DNA of 38,754 bases, taken from the IMG/VR virus record IMGVR_UViG_3300044638_005184, positions 1 to 38,754 of that record; one strand, given 5' to 3'. The notes beneath the pieces were generated by a model, which saw only the letters and a program-made list of their open reading frames with translations, made no database searches and had not been told where the DNA came from. The DNA is from a virus. Positions 16,315-26,054 of this stretch are shown piece by piece. Position 1 is the first letter of the stretch. Each line of letters begins with the position of its first letter. The translations under genes and the position numbers were made by a program.

Positions 16315-16769
16315 CCTGGAGCAACCCGCCGGACGCCGTCGACGCGCTGTCCACCATGCTGCTGGCCTGCTCCAGCTTCACCGGCGCCGGATTCACGTCG
16401 GCGAACATCCACTATCCAGCGGCCGCCATCGAGGTCGACGACGGTGGTGGCAGCAAAGACGCGTTGCCGATCTGCCTGCTGGCCGAGACCACGAACAGCC
16501 GCACGCCCTACGCTGAAATCGGCGTGGCCGGATTGCCATCTGGCGAACTGACTGCCGTGCTCTACGTCGACACCGACGCCGGCACACTGGAAAAACTGGC
16601 CCGGGCCATCTGCAAGGAACTCGGGACCGTCGTCGGCCTGCCGAACCTCAACGCTTCAGCCGGCATGTGCAGCAACCCCACCAAGGGCGCCCGCGCGGCT
16701 GATGCCGACGACCACGCCCAGGCGTCGCACCGCGCCATTGAAATAACCATCACCTACGGACTCAGGTAA
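16311..16769 (+). CDS. probable tail terminator / tail completion protein
   Basis: This 152-aa protein has an N-terminal helix (DAVDALSTMLLACSSF), a central region with LPICLLAETTNSRTPYAEIG, and a C-terminal strand (HRAIEITITYGL). The pattern fits lambda gpU-type tail terminators, which cap the tube and join it to the head. It is ATGA-coupled to the head-closure gene and lies 5 nt before the tube gene. Confidence 0.55.
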   Translation: MTWSNPPDAVDALSTMLLACSSFTGAGFTSANIHYPAAAIEVDDGGGSKDALPICLLAETTNSRTPYAEIGVAGLPSGELTAVLYVDTDAGTLEKLARAICKELGTVVGLPNLNASAGMCSNPTKGARAADADDHAQASHRAIEITITYGLR

Positions 16770-16774
16770 CCACC

Positions 16775-17686
16775 ATGGCCGCTATCATCGCATCCCTGGC
16801 GCCGCTGCGCATTAACTCGACGGTGCTAGCCGTCGAACGCATCGGCGTGTCCGCCGGCATCGTGTCCGAGCTGCACCAGCACAGCGGCCAGCTCTATCCG
16901 ACCGCCGACCGGATCAGCGGCGCCGTTCCCCGGCTGACGTTCTCGACGCCGTTCCTGGCCGCCTACAGCCTGATCGGCCTGACGGTCATCAACGCCACGG
17001 TGCTCGACATCTATCTGACCAAGTATGGCGCCCTGATCCCGACCGCCGGCAGCACGCACCCCAAGCTGTCCCTGGCGGCCAGCGCCACGGCCGCATGCCA
17101 CATCACCGGTGCCAGCGTCAACCAAGACGGCATCCTGATGGCCGATGTCGAAGTGTTCCCGCTGTCAGCCGACGGCACGACGCACCCGCTGTCCTACTCG
17201 ACCTCCAACGCCCTGCCGACCCTGGCCAGCCAGCCGACCAAGCACACCTTGGGGCCGATCACCATCAACGGCACCACGCTGCCCGGTGTCGGCGGCTTGC
17301 AGGTCGACCTGGGCCAGCAGCTGCTGGCCGAGCGTGCCGACGGCTGCCTGTATCCGATCGTCGCCGCCCGCGTCGGCGGTCAGCCCAAGATCACCATCCC
17401 GCACCGTGACCCCTTCACCCTGCTGTCGACGCTGGGCCTGACCGGCGTCAACCTGGCCAGCAACCTGGTGGCCTATGCCCGGCCCTATGACGACACCACG
17501 AACGTCGTCACCACGGCCGCGACCGCCGTCAGCTTCACCATCGCCAGCGGCCGGGCCAAGCCCGTCGAACTGACTGCCGAACAGGGCGCCGTTGCCACCC
17601 TGGGCATCGAGGTCGCCGGCCTGAGCAGCAGCAGCACGCACCCGATCGCCGTCGCCAGCAACGCCACCGCGCCCAGCGTCGCATGA
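16775..17686 (+). CDS. probable major tail (tube) protein
   Basis: This 303-aa protein forms the hexameric rings of the siphovirus tail. Its beta-rich sequence (INSTVLAVERIGVS, ADVEVFPLSADG, a TITIN-like THTLGPITINGTTLP stretch, PKITIPHRDPF) and a C-terminal Ser/Thr-rich domain (LSSSSTHPIAVASNATAP) are typical of tube proteins. It follows the tail terminator and precedes the assembly proteins and tape measure. Codon use is strongly C-ending like the head genes. Confidence 0.65.
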   Translation: MAAIIASLAPLRINSTVLAVERIGVSAGIVSELHQHSGQLYPTADRISGAVPRLTFSTPFLAAYSLIGLTVINATVLDIYLTKYGALIPTAGSTHPKLSLAASATAACHITGASVNQDGILMADVEVFPLSADGTTHPLSYSTSNALPTLASQPTKHTLGPITINGTTLPGVGGLQVDLGQQLLAERADGCLYPIVAARVGGQPKITIPHRDPFTLLSTLGLTGVNLASNLVAYARPYDDTTNVVTTAATAVSFTIASGRAKPVELTAEQGAVATLGIEVAGLSSSSTHPIAVASNATAPSVA

Positions 17687-18273
17687 TCTCGATCCTCGAC
17701 CGCCAGAGCCGGCCGACCCCGCCGCCCTGGATGGAGGGCGCCCAGGATCTGGCGTCCGTCGTCTGCCATCACGGCATCATCTGGTCGTGCGCCGAGCCTG
17801 CCCTGATCGCTGGCGATGGGCCATGGTCCGACCTGGGTGCAGGGTATGCCATCAGTGGCCGGTTTGAATCCGCCGACCTGGCGGCGCTGCGTCGCGCGCA
17901 TGGTCCGTACCGCGCCCAACCTGGCGTCGATCTGCGCGGCTGGCAATGGGACGTCGCTTGTGTCCTTGACGCCGACGGCGCCCGGTGTTTTGCTGCCAGC
18001 TATGGCGACGACTGGATGCCCATACTGACCGATGAACAGTCCCGGGCCGTGGCCATCTGCGAGGAGGCCCGCGTGGCATTCCTTGCCCACGCCGACGACC
18101 AGGCCGCAGCGCCACCGATGCAGGCCGCCTGCGCCTGGGCCGCTACACTGCTGGGCCTGACCTACCACCTCAGCCCGACCGTCATCGCCCGCGCCCGCCT
18201 GCTGGATGACGCTTTGGTTGCCGCTGTTCTGCAAATCGCGGCTGACCTTCCAGCCCTGAGGGTCGACGCGTGA
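17683..18273 (+). CDS. 196-aa tail assembly protein candidate
   Basis: It starts at ATG 17683 with an ATGA overlap. The N-terminal half has Trp-rich segments (PPWMEGAQDL, GWQWDVACVLDADG); the C-terminal half is helical (AICEEARVAFLAHADD, AACAWAATLLGL). Its position between tube and tape measure is where tail assembly chaperones lie, but no clear family match or frameshift signal is seen. It could instead be a minor tail protein. Confidence 0.45.
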   Translation: MISILDRQSRPTPPPWMEGAQDLASVVCHHGIIWSCAEPALIAGDGPWSDLGAGYAISGRFESADLAALRRAHGPYRAQPGVDLRGWQWDVACVLDADGARCFAASYGDDWMPILTDEQSRAVAICEEARVAFLAHADDQAAAPPMQAACAWAATLLGLTYHLSPTVIARARLLDDALVAAVLQIAADLPALRVDA

Positions 18274-19007
18274 TCGCCGCCACATGGACCGCCGCCGAGA
18301 ACGCCCTGCCGTTCATGCGCAAGCGTGAACGCGTGGACCTGTTCAAGGAAATCATGGTCCTGTCATTACGGGACTATCAACAAGCGTTTGTATCAAAGCG
18401 TTTTACCGAATATGTTGAGCGCCGTCCGTTCGGGTATTCCATGTATGGCCAGGAATTATCCAAGGCCATGGCCGCGCTTGGCGAAACGAAATCAGGCGAC
18501 ATTCGCGCAGGCGTCGGCGGTCACGGCGAATTGCACGACGTGGTTAAATCGATCCTTCTCAACGTAACCGGCGGATGGAACCCATGGAGCAGCCGCCCGC
18601 CATCGGTAATCCTTCAACAGGAATGGCGTAAGACGCACGCCGGAAAATATAAATTTTCAGTGACAGGCAAGTTCGGCGGAATGCTTGCCGACATGCGCGC
18701 CCACTACAAAAAGCTTTTGTTAGGCATGTTCAAGAATTTGTATTTCAGCCGCATCATGAAGCCATTGGTCCTGACCGGCGATACCCGGGGCGTCGCGATG
18801 AATGGCAAGGTGACGGCGGTAGGCCGCGCATCGGGCATTTTTGGCAAAGTGTCCGTCCCGTTTCCTGGTCCGCGCAGCAAGCGTGTGTCCGCCATCATAT
18901 CCACCGTGCCCGGGTGGGAGGTAGCCTATATATCGCGCCGAATTGAGCGATATTTTCAGGACAGGCTGTCATCAATGCGCCGGTCATCACAGGTTCGATG
19001 GGAGTAA
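18270..19007 (+). CDS. 245-aa minor tail protein candidate
   Basis: The N-terminus is helical (AAENALPFMRKRERVDLFKE, VLSLRDYQQAFVSKRF) and the C-terminal half is basic and beta-like (KYKFSVTGKFGGML, VSAIISTVPGWEVAYISRRI). Base use shifts here: more A/T at third positions and more ATA/TTG codons than in the tube gene before it. This suggests the gene came with the tape measure as one exchanged module. No family is recognised. ATGA overlap at the start. Confidence 0.5.
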   Translation: MIAATWTAAENALPFMRKRERVDLFKEIMVLSLRDYQQAFVSKRFTEYVERRPFGYSMYGQELSKAMAALGETKSGDIRAGVGGHGELHDVVKSILLNVTGGWNPWSSRPPSVILQQEWRKTHAGKYKFSVTGKFGGMLADMRAHYKKLLLGMFKNLYFSRIMKPLVLTGDTRGVAMNGKVTAVGRASGIFGKVSVPFPGPRSKRVSAIISTVPGWEVAYISRRIERYFQDRLSSMRRSSQVRWE

Positions 19008-19010
19008 CGT

Positions 19011-19928
19011 ATGCCGACTAACGCCACCATCAAGATTGACGCCGACACGGGCAATGCGCAGACCAAGCTTGATCGCATGCGTAATTCCGCAAAGGGCACC
19101 GCCGACGAATTTGGACGGGCTGGCAAGAATGCGAAGACACTAGGCGGCGAAATTGGCAAAATGGGAGAAGGCATGATCAAGAGTATGGTCGGTATGTCGG
19201 CCATCGTCAGCGCAATGCGGAAAGCCATAGACGCTGCTGAACAGGTACGCAAGACGCAAGTTGCCGCTACAGAAAAGCGCCAAGGGGCGGTCATCTCGGC
19301 AGGGTCCGCCATCGGATCCCTAGCCCGTTCCGGCAAGTTGTCGAAGGACGACCAGGCTGCGCTATTCGACCAGGCCATGGGCGCTACAGATCGCGAAGGC
19401 GCTGCCGGCCTGCTGCAATCGCTGTCAGAGAAGGGCATGAAAGATCGCCGGTTCCGCTCACGCCTGACCGGCGATACCCTGCGCAATGCCTTGGTCGCGC
19501 AAGATTCCGGTGTTTTTAAGCAGAATGAAATAGAAGACTACATCGACAAGGGAAAACGGTTTGACATCGGCGAGCGTCTTGCGGCGCTGCCGGAAGAAGC
19601 CCAGGCGGCACTGCGCTCGCGACGCGAGACCGAGATGCTTGGACGCGGCAAAGAGAACGTATCGGCCCGCGAACTGGCGCTGGAAGCATCCGTTAAAAAG
19701 GTGAAGGAAGAATCGGTTTTGGCAGCGTTCACGCCGGAAATGCTTTTGCGAGCAAAGATGCGATCTGATCGCAGAACCGGAATTGGCGACGACCGCTGGT
19801 CTATGAATCCGACCGGCCCCTTGCTGTCCGGGTTCGACTTTGGCGAACTGAAAGACCTGCCCGTCCGCGTCATCAACCAGCCCGCCCCACGCCCGCAGAT
19901 GAGCGGCGACAACCAGTCCGAACGGTAG
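19011..19928 (+). CDS. tail tape measure protein, very short
   Basis: The N-terminus reads as a typical tape measure: TIKIDADTGNAQTKLDRMRN, then a helix with GKNAKTLGGEIGKMGEG and a hydrophobic SMVGMSAIVSAM segment (about residues 55-75). Long charged helices follow to about residue 240, and the C-terminus is Pro-rich. A tape measure sets tail length at roughly 0.15 nm per residue. 305 aa would predict a tail of about 45 nm, far shorter than lambda (853 aa). It sits in the expected place before the distal tail and hub genes. A minor tail protein with a tape-measure-like start is the alternative. Confidence 0.6.
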   Translation: MPTNATIKIDADTGNAQTKLDRMRNSAKGTADEFGRAGKNAKTLGGEIGKMGEGMIKSMVGMSAIVSAMRKAIDAAEQVRKTQVAATEKRQGAVISAGSAIGSLARSGKLSKDDQAALFDQAMGATDREGAAGLLQSLSEKGMKDRRFRSRLTGDTLRNALVAQDSGVFKQNEIEDYIDKGKRFDIGERLAALPEEAQAALRSRRETEMLGRGKENVSARELALEASVKKVKEESVLAAFTPEMLLRAKMRSDRRTGIGDDRWSMNPTGPLLSGFDFGELKDLPVRVINQPAPRPQMSGDNQSER

Positions 19929-19931
19929 GCC

Positions 19932-20357
19932 ATGCCCAGCGCCATCATCGCATGCCAGTCCGCATCCGTCCGGCTGACCGCCGCCGTCTTCATGACCGAA
20001 GACGGCTGGGTCAGTGAAATCCTGATGCGCGAGAGTGATCCGCTGCGCACCCCTGGCGTCCCCGGGACGCGCCTGCGCGTCAACCGCGCCGACTACCCCG
20101 AATTCGACGCCACCGTGCTGATCGGCGCCGCCACGTGGCCGGCCGCCCTGGCCGTCCGCGAGCAGCTCCACAAGCTCGCCGGTCGCCTCATCGACCTGAC
20201 CCTCGATGGCGGCGGACAGCTGTCGGTCTGGCCGGGCACGATGGTCCACGCCATCACCCAGGCCCAGGCCGTGCCCGGCGCCCTGGTCGGCGCCACGTCG
20301 TACACCCACCACGTCCGTGCCGTGCTGCGCCTCCAAGTGTCGAAGGAGTCGTCGTGA
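19932..20357 (+). CDS. 141-aa distal tail protein candidate
   Basis: This beta-rich protein has CQSASVRLTAAVFMTEDGW, a PGVPGTRLRVNRADYPE loop, a central helix (AALAVREQLHKLAGRLIDL) and a final strand (HHVRAVLRLQVS). Its place between tape measure and the large hub protein fits a distal tail adaptor. It starts 3 nt after the previous stop. Role inferred from context. Confidence 0.5.
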   Translation: MPSAIIACQSASVRLTAAVFMTEDGWVSEILMRESDPLRTPGVPGTRLRVNRADYPEFDATVLIGAATWPAALAVREQLHKLAGRLIDLTLDGGGQLSVWPGTMVHAITQAQAVPGALVGATSYTHHVRAVLRLQVSKESS

Positions 20358-22663
20358 TCACGCTGCCGGTGACCGAGGTCCAGACCCGCGCCGCGCTGCG
20401 CGTCCTGATCGCCGAGAAGTGGGGCAAGAACAGCGCCACGTCGGGCGATTGGGAACTGCTGCCCATGGCCCGGATTGGCAACGACGGCAAGTCGATGGTT
20501 GACGGCTACCGGGTCATCGGCTCGATCAGCCGCCACGCCTTCCCCATGATCGGCGAAGCCACGTTCTGCTTCGACTACGGCCTGTTCGCCCACGGCATCC
20601 TGGGCGCCACGTCAGCCGCTGACGTCGACACCCCCGGCGACATCGATCTTCCCGCCCTGCGAGACCTGACCGGCTACGAGGTGCGTATACAGGCCGCGCC
20701 GCGCACCGACATGGCCATCTGGCCGACGACCGGATGGCGCACCATCTGGTGGGGCCAGGTCGAGTACCAGACCGAGGCCGGCGACGCGGCCGGATCATAC
20801 CCGGCCGGCCGGCGGATCTACCACTGCGCCGATGGATTCCAGCGCACCCGGTACTGGCCACTGACCCGGCATGGCATCTACGTCAACGGTCCCGATTCCC
20901 AGGCCGCACAGTTCCCGGCCGCCGGCACCAAGAGCGACGGCGTCGAAGGATTCCCCGGCTACAATCATCAGGCCAATGCCTGCGCGTCGACGACCGGCAA
21001 CCGGGACAGTTCCGGCGCCACCTATGAACGGGCCGACACCCTGGTTCCGATGTTCGCCACGCCCGGCGGCACCAATGCGGCCACCTGGTCAGACCTGCAA
21101 GCGGTCAACCATGCCATGCTCGCCGCGCGGCCGCAGCTTGAACCCGTCTTCGCCATGGCTGGCACGACGTCGCTGCTGTCCGGCGCGTCCGTGTGGCCGG
21201 TCGGCGATCATGAATCCGCGCTGTCCGTCGCCCATCGCATCCTCGATCGGAAGCGCGGCCGCGGCATGGCGTTCGTCGATTGGGACGACGATAGCGGTGC
21301 CCCGACCGGCCCGCTCACGGTCAAGGTCACCATCCGCCCGCAGCTGCTGGATGACCTGACCGTCACCATGCCTAGCGGTGCCACACCGGTCGTCATCGAC
21401 GGGGCCACCACGGCGGCGTCCTATGTCACGGTCGACCTCATCGGGGATCACCGCGCCGTGCCCGGCGGAACCGTCCTGGCCGAGCGATACCAGAACCAAG
21501 TCGGCTACCTGGAGACCGTGGGCGAGCGCATCGAGGTGGCGATCACCGGCCGCGTCGGCGACGGCGGGTCGATGACCGCGCCCAACAGCGGATGGGCGCT
21601 GGCCCCCGGATGGACCACCGCCCAGAAAACCACCTTTGACGCCCTGGGCCTGGACGACCGCGCAGACCTGAAATATGCGCCGATTTATACCACCTTCACC
21701 TTGCCGCTGCGCTGGCGTGGACTGGCCGGCGACGGCAACAGCGGCCCGTCAACGTCGCGTGTCGATTACCGCTGCGACGACACCGGGGCCATCGTGTGGT
21801 CACCGACCGGCGACCCCGACACCTCGCCGTCATCCGTTGAGATCCTGAGCGACCTCCCCTTCCTGGAGGGCTACGACTACACGGCAGACCCGGCCGTGCG
21901 CGTCGGGTCTGAAGTACTGGGCACCATGCCCCGTCGCGCCGACCCGCTGGTCATGGTGCGCGCTGCCTCGGATCGGTACTGGCCATGCGACGCCGAGAAC
22001 CAACTTGCGGCCTCTCTCAAAATCGACCCGCAGAATATCACCGTGACGTTCTCGGGCGATCAGGCCGGCGGCGTCCGCACCGTGGGCGACGACAGCGTTT
22101 CATCGCTGGGCAGCGATTTCGATTACACGGAATTAACGATCACCTTCGCCATCCGCCTGCCGCATCGCCTGCGCTTCGCCAGCGGAGACGCCACCGCCCG
22201 CCGCCGCAAGCGCATCGAGATACAGGACGCCCATCTGTGGCTGGCCCCGCCGACGACCATCTGGGGCCTGACGACCACCGCCGAGCCGCCCTACGCCCCC
22301 AAGCGGCAGGCCCTGGCCTACACCGTCACCCCGGCTCGCATCCGCGACGATCGCGACCGGGTCGCCATCCTGCACGCCCTCGCCTGGCGGTGGTACGGCG
22401 ACGCCTTCCCGCGCACCACCGGCCGATGGGCGCTGCGCTGCTGCGGCATGCTTTCGTCGTTCTCGGCCATCCGAGGCGACGCCAGCAACCCCCGGGCCAC
22501 GGCCGAGGACATCACCTATCCGCGCCTGGGCCAGCTGGTGATGGTCCTATCGACCAACGGCCAGGCCATCGACTGCAACGCCCCCATCACATCCGTGGTC
22601 TACGACGTCGACGATGACGTCACCGCCTGGACCATGGACTGGCAGGACCTTGATTATGTCTGA
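20354..22663 (+). CDS. 769-aa tail hub / baseplate-type protein
   Basis: It starts at GTG 20354 with a GTGA overlap; the longer in-frame region upstream is the shadow of the preceding gene. The large beta-rich product has Trp-rich segments (DMAIWPTTGWRTIWWGQVEYQ), a DDDSGAPTGPLTVKVTIRP segment (about 314-332) and repeated beta domains. By size and position after the tape measure it should be the tail hub or central fibre platform. No peptidase motif was seen. C-ending codon use resumes here. Confidence 0.55.
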   Translation: MITLPVTEVQTRAALRVLIAEKWGKNSATSGDWELLPMARIGNDGKSMVDGYRVIGSISRHAFPMIGEATFCFDYGLFAHGILGATSAADVDTPGDIDLPALRDLTGYEVRIQAAPRTDMAIWPTTGWRTIWWGQVEYQTEAGDAAGSYPAGRRIYHCADGFQRTRYWPLTRHGIYVNGPDSQAAQFPAAGTKSDGVEGFPGYNHQANACASTTGNRDSSGATYERADTLVPMFATPGGTNAATWSDLQAVNHAMLAARPQLEPVFAMAGTTSLLSGASVWPVGDHESALSVAHRILDRKRGRGMAFVDWDDDSGAPTGPLTVKVTIRPQLLDDLTVTMPSGATPVVIDGATTAASYVTVDLIGDHRAVPGGTVLAERYQNQVGYLETVGERIEVAITGRVGDGGSMTAPNSGWALAPGWTTAQKTTFDALGLDDRADLKYAPIYTTFTLPLRWRGLAGDGNSGPSTSRVDYRCDDTGAIVWSPTGDPDTSPSSVEILSDLPFLEGYDYTADPAVRVGSEVLGTMPRRADPLVMVRAASDRYWPCDAENQLAASLKIDPQNITVTFSGDQAGGVRTVGDDSVSSLGSDFDYTELTITFAIRLPHRLRFASGDATARRRKRIEIQDAHLWLAPPTTIWGLTTTAEPPYAPKRQALAYTVTPARIRDDRDRVAILHALAWRWYGDAFPRTTGRWALRCCGMLSSFSAIRGDASNPRATAEDITYPRLGQLVMVLSTNGQAIDCNAPITSVVYDVDDDVTAWTMDWQDLDYV

Positions 22664-23093
22664 CATCCGCGACATCCAGCGCCGCCTGGCGATCGCCGAG
22701 CGCGCCATTGTACAACGACCCATCAAAAGCCAGTCGGACACCGAATCCGTCTGGTCCGTCCAGATCAAGGACGGGAACACCCTGTTGAGCGGTCAGGCCG
22801 GCATCAAGAGAGTGTCGGGGACGATCAACGAAGCCTTTGCCGACACCCAGGCGAACCTGGAAGCTGGCAGCGGCACCCTGGCAAACGGCGTCGGGCGCGG
22901 CTACCTGTACCGCGATGGCGCCCAGGTATTCAGTGGATCATCACCGCGTGTCGTTCTGGTCGGCAACGATGCCCGCAGCGGAGTGTCGTTCGCCCTGGCT
23001 GCCGGTGAATGGATCAAGGTGTCCGCGCCGCTGATCAAAATCGGAGCTTACAGCGGCGTCAACGTCTACGGGTATCGCCCGGAGTTCCGGTAA
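22656..23093 (+). CDS. 145-aa tail-tip protein with N-terminal coiled coil
   Basis: It starts at ATG 22656 inside the end of the hub gene. A short coiled coil (SDIRDIQRRLAIAERAIV) is followed by a beta domain (SVQIKDGNTLLSG, ARSGVSFALAAGEWIKVSAP, GAYSGVNVYGYRPEF). Small trimeric tip or fibre-connector proteins have this layout. Its stop and the next start overlap as TAATG. Confidence 0.5.
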   Translation: MSDIRDIQRRLAIAERAIVQRPIKSQSDTESVWSVQIKDGNTLLSGQAGIKRVSGTINEAFADTQANLEAGSGTLANGVGRGYLYRDGAQVFSGSSPRVVLVGNDARSGVSFALAAGEWIKVSAPLIKIGAYSGVNVYGYRPEFR

Positions 23094-25873
23094 TGCCGTG
23101 GACATCCGGCTATAACGATACCGGGCTGGTCGGACGCATCGGTCGCGTGCGCAGGTACACGACGGCGCAGCTACGACAGACTGCACACTATGGTTGGCGC
23201 TATCCGTGCCAAGCGTGGGGATCGCGTTATCTGGCCGCCGGGTGCATGGCCCCGGAATGGGACCGGATCTATCTGGGCCTTGGCCGCCGGTCCGACAATG
23301 CGCGGGTGCTGGCGACCGCGCTGCCGACTGGCTTGACCGTCACCACCATCACGGATGTGGATGCGGGCACAACGTCCACTTTGTCATGGTCGGCCACCAA
23401 TCACAACGGTGGAATGACGATTCTAGACATTGCCGGCGGGTGCATGCGTCTGCCCGCCGGGTTCTCACCGGCTGCCGTCTTGCGTCACTACCCGTTCGGG
23501 AACTTCGCCATCGACTTCCCGGCCGGGTGGATTGCATCGCCCTGGCTGACGCACACCGGCGAGACCGCGCTTGCCGCCAGCGCAAGCAACCCGTGGCGCT
23601 ACGTCCGAACGGCGCCCAAGAGCACCGCACCGGTCTGCGTCGGCATCACCGAAATCTGCCAGAACTACCTGCCCCGCGTGGCGTCCAGCGCCAGCATCGT
23701 CTCAGGCGATTGGGGTCAGCAGTCGGCGGCCGGCGTCGGTCCGACCGAGGTTCTTATCTGGTTTGACCAGCCGGTATCCATGGTCGGGTCCGGCGCGTTC
23801 TACACGACCGCCGCCACCGTCCCCGTCGTCAGCGGCGGCAGCACGACCAACCCATGGGCGCAGTATTCCACTGAGGCCAGCAAGCATCCGCTGCTGCCAA
23901 ACTGCATCCGCGCCCAGGTGACGAGTTACACCGATCACCTCGCATACGTCGTGCCCACCGCGACCTTGATCGCCGGCCGGGTGCAGAACGCCGCCGGCCT
24001 GACCAATGGCGCAGCCACGGTGCAGATAGAAGCGCAGCGGGCCGTCTGGCTGCATCGCAATGGCTACGACGCGAACGACCCGTGGTTGTACGCGCCAGAC
24101 GACAACAACCCACCCGACTTCTCAATCATCCCCAGGAGAATACCGGGGAATCAGACGGGCGACGACTACCCTGTGGCCGCGACCGCGCCGGCCGACACCG
24201 AGGCGATGATATGGGAAGGCCTGACTTCCATCGATCACACGGTCTCCGGGTTCGGCCTCTACTCCAACCCCAGACCCTACAAGCTGCCAACCGATGACGC
24301 CACGTGGACCCTGACACCCGTCGACCTGCGCAGCGGCTACAATCGCGAAATCAGCGGAGACCGCGAAGGAACCGACCTGCTGACCGCACCGTCAGTTCAG
24401 ACCGGGGTTGCGACCACGTCTCGCAAGTCGGCGTCGATCTATTGGTTCACGGTCAGCGACCCTGCTGCGTCGGTCCAATACATCAGTTCAGATCCTTCGT
24501 TCACGACCTACTACGAGCGCGGGATCTTCGCTGTCTATGCGAAGGAATTGGCAACCGGGTTCTATTCGCTCAAGTACCCCGATCAGATGGAGGATGTGTT
24601 CTCTAGTGCCGATCCGTTTACGCTAGTCGGAACGGTCCACGAGGACGGCATCTGGCACCCTGCATCGCGCCGCCGGTTAAGTGCACTGCGGTACGCTGCG
24701 AGCAATACCAACAGTTCAAGCGGTCGGTATGACCCGGCGTACACCGATGCATGCACCGCAGCCGCGTCTGGTCAGTCCGTTCCAGTATCCGACCCAGAAC
24801 TGAACGTGATATGGGCAGCGGCCAGCGCCCCGGCATTGGCGTCTCCGGTTTCGTATGACCTGGGTGGCACCTGGACCGACAGTAATACGAAGTTTCAGTG
24901 GTCCGCGACCCCCGACGCCGGGGCGACCTACAAGACCCTAGCTGACTTTGGCATTTCGGCAGGCGATGATATCGCGATCGCCTCCGCGTTCGGCATGCAC
25001 TCCACGGTCTGCACGGCGGCCGGTATCTGGAAGCTGCGCTACGAAGGGCGCACGGCCTTCCGCCGCAAGGTGGGCGAGGGCAATCACGGGTTCAATCAAT
25101 CGCTGGATTATCTCTATGCGACGCCGTCCTACATCCTGACGGTTGGGACCGGGGATGCCAAGGTGCGCAACGGCGGAACGTTCTACTTGTCGAACACGAC
25201 GATCACCTGCACCGTGGCGGGAACCAATCCGTACAGCATCGCCACACCGTCCATCGTTGTCAGCGTCTATTCCATGGAGCTAGACAACCAGTCATCCGGC
25301 GGCTATTCGCAAGCCTGCATCTCTGGGACGAACCCGCTGCCGGCCATCAGTCAGACAGTCCCGGCCACCGCGACATTGATCGGCACGCGGACATATGCGC
25401 TGGTCCTTGACTCTGTGACATGGACGTTTGAGGGAACGTGGGACATCAACAACACATACTTCCTCGACGACATCCTGCAGTCCGATGGCCATCTCTACAA
25501 GGTGGTCACGGCATCTGTGACGAGCAATACGCCGCCAGACTCCGACCCGACGAACTGGACCTGCATCGACAGCATCGGCTATCCCTCGCAGACGGTCATC
25601 GTGTGGAAGGTGGCGGCAGCCGACCTCCTGCTGTCGATCGCCACGGACGCGCCCGCCGCGCAGATTGATCGCATATATTTCCCCATGTATGAGATCGTCG
25701 AGCAGGCTGTGTTCGTGGATTATACTGACCTGCAATATTGGGACATCAGCGGCGGCATCTGGTGCGACGAGCGCACCCAGCCCCTGCCCTGGCCTATCGG
25801 CAGCCTGGACGACGGCGCTACCCACTACCCCGGCCGGGTGCCGCCGGACGAGGCGACGCGGATCGGGCTGTGA
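23093..25873 (+). CDS. 926-aa tail fibre / receptor-binding protein candidate
   Basis: It starts at ATG 23093. This is the largest gene of the window and the last of the tail block. It is rich in Thr, Ser, Ala and Tyr, with many Trp-containing beta motifs (WDINNTYFLDDILQSDGHLYKVVTA near residues 783-807 resembles the carbohydrate-binding WDATT-YQVGD-V-Y-G-LYK repeat of phage fibres). Length, terminal position and composition suggest the receptor-binding fibre or spike. No enzymatic domain is recognised. Confidence 0.6.
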   Translation: MPWTSGYNDTGLVGRIGRVRRYTTAQLRQTAHYGWRYPCQAWGSRYLAAGCMAPEWDRIYLGLGRRSDNARVLATALPTGLTVTTITDVDAGTTSTLSWSATNHNGGMTILDIAGGCMRLPAGFSPAAVLRHYPFGNFAIDFPAGWIASPWLTHTGETALAASASNPWRYVRTAPKSTAPVCVGITEICQNYLPRVASSASIVSGDWGQQSAAGVGPTEVLIWFDQPVSMVGSGAFYTTAATVPVVSGGSTTNPWAQYSTEASKHPLLPNCIRAQVTSYTDHLAYVVPTATLIAGRVQNAAGLTNGAATVQIEAQRAVWLHRNGYDANDPWLYAPDDNNPPDFSIIPRRIPGNQTGDDYPVAATAPADTEAMIWEGLTSIDHTVSGFGLYSNPRPYKLPTDDATWTLTPVDLRSGYNREISGDREGTDLLTAPSVQTGVATTSRKSASIYWFTVSDPAASVQYISSDPSFTTYYERGIFAVYAKELATGFYSLKYPDQMEDVFSSADPFTLVGTVHEDGIWHPASRRRLSALRYAASNTNSSSGRYDPAYTDACTAAASGQSVPVSDPELNVIWAAASAPALASPVSYDLGGTWTDSNTKFQWSATPDAGATYKTLADFGISAGDDIAIASAFGMHSTVCTAAGIWKLRYEGRTAFRRKVGEGNHGFNQSLDYLYATPSYILTVGTGDAKVRNGGTFYLSNTTITCTVAGTNPYSIATPSIVVSVYSMELDNQSSGGYSQACISGTNPLPAISQTVPATATLIGTRTYALVLDSVTWTFEGTWDINNTYFLDDILQSDGHLYKVVTASVTSNTPPDSDPTNWTCIDSIGYPSQTVIVWKVAAADLLLSIATDAPAAQIDRIYFPMYEIVEQAVFVDYTDLQYWDISGGIWCDERTQPLPWPIGSLDDGATHYPGRVPPDEATRIGL

Positions 25874-25875
25874 CC

Positions 25876-25902
25876 TTGACATCCCCGGACCGGGCGTAGG
25901 GT
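25876..25902 (+). promoter_or_regulatory. candidate promoter for the replication region
   Basis: TTGACA (25876-25881), a 15-nt spacer and TAGGGT (25897-25902) lie at the junction of the tail block and the replication region. TAGGGT recurs as the -10 of the two duplicated promoters at 30220 and 30705. The spacer is shorter than optimal, so this is moderate evidence. From here to the next gene start (26055) I see no convincing gene; a 37-codon frame from ATG 25949 is weak. Confidence 0.4.
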
Positions 25903-26054
25903 GGGCGGCGTCGTCTCTGGCGTGGCAGCCGGGGCTGACGGGATAACCATGCGGAAGCACCGAACGAATCATCAGCCAGCAACGAATCCACGACGGTCCG
26001 CATGCCGTCTTGGGTTGCCACCGTTGCTGTCTGGTAATTTGCTCGGGGCTTGCC

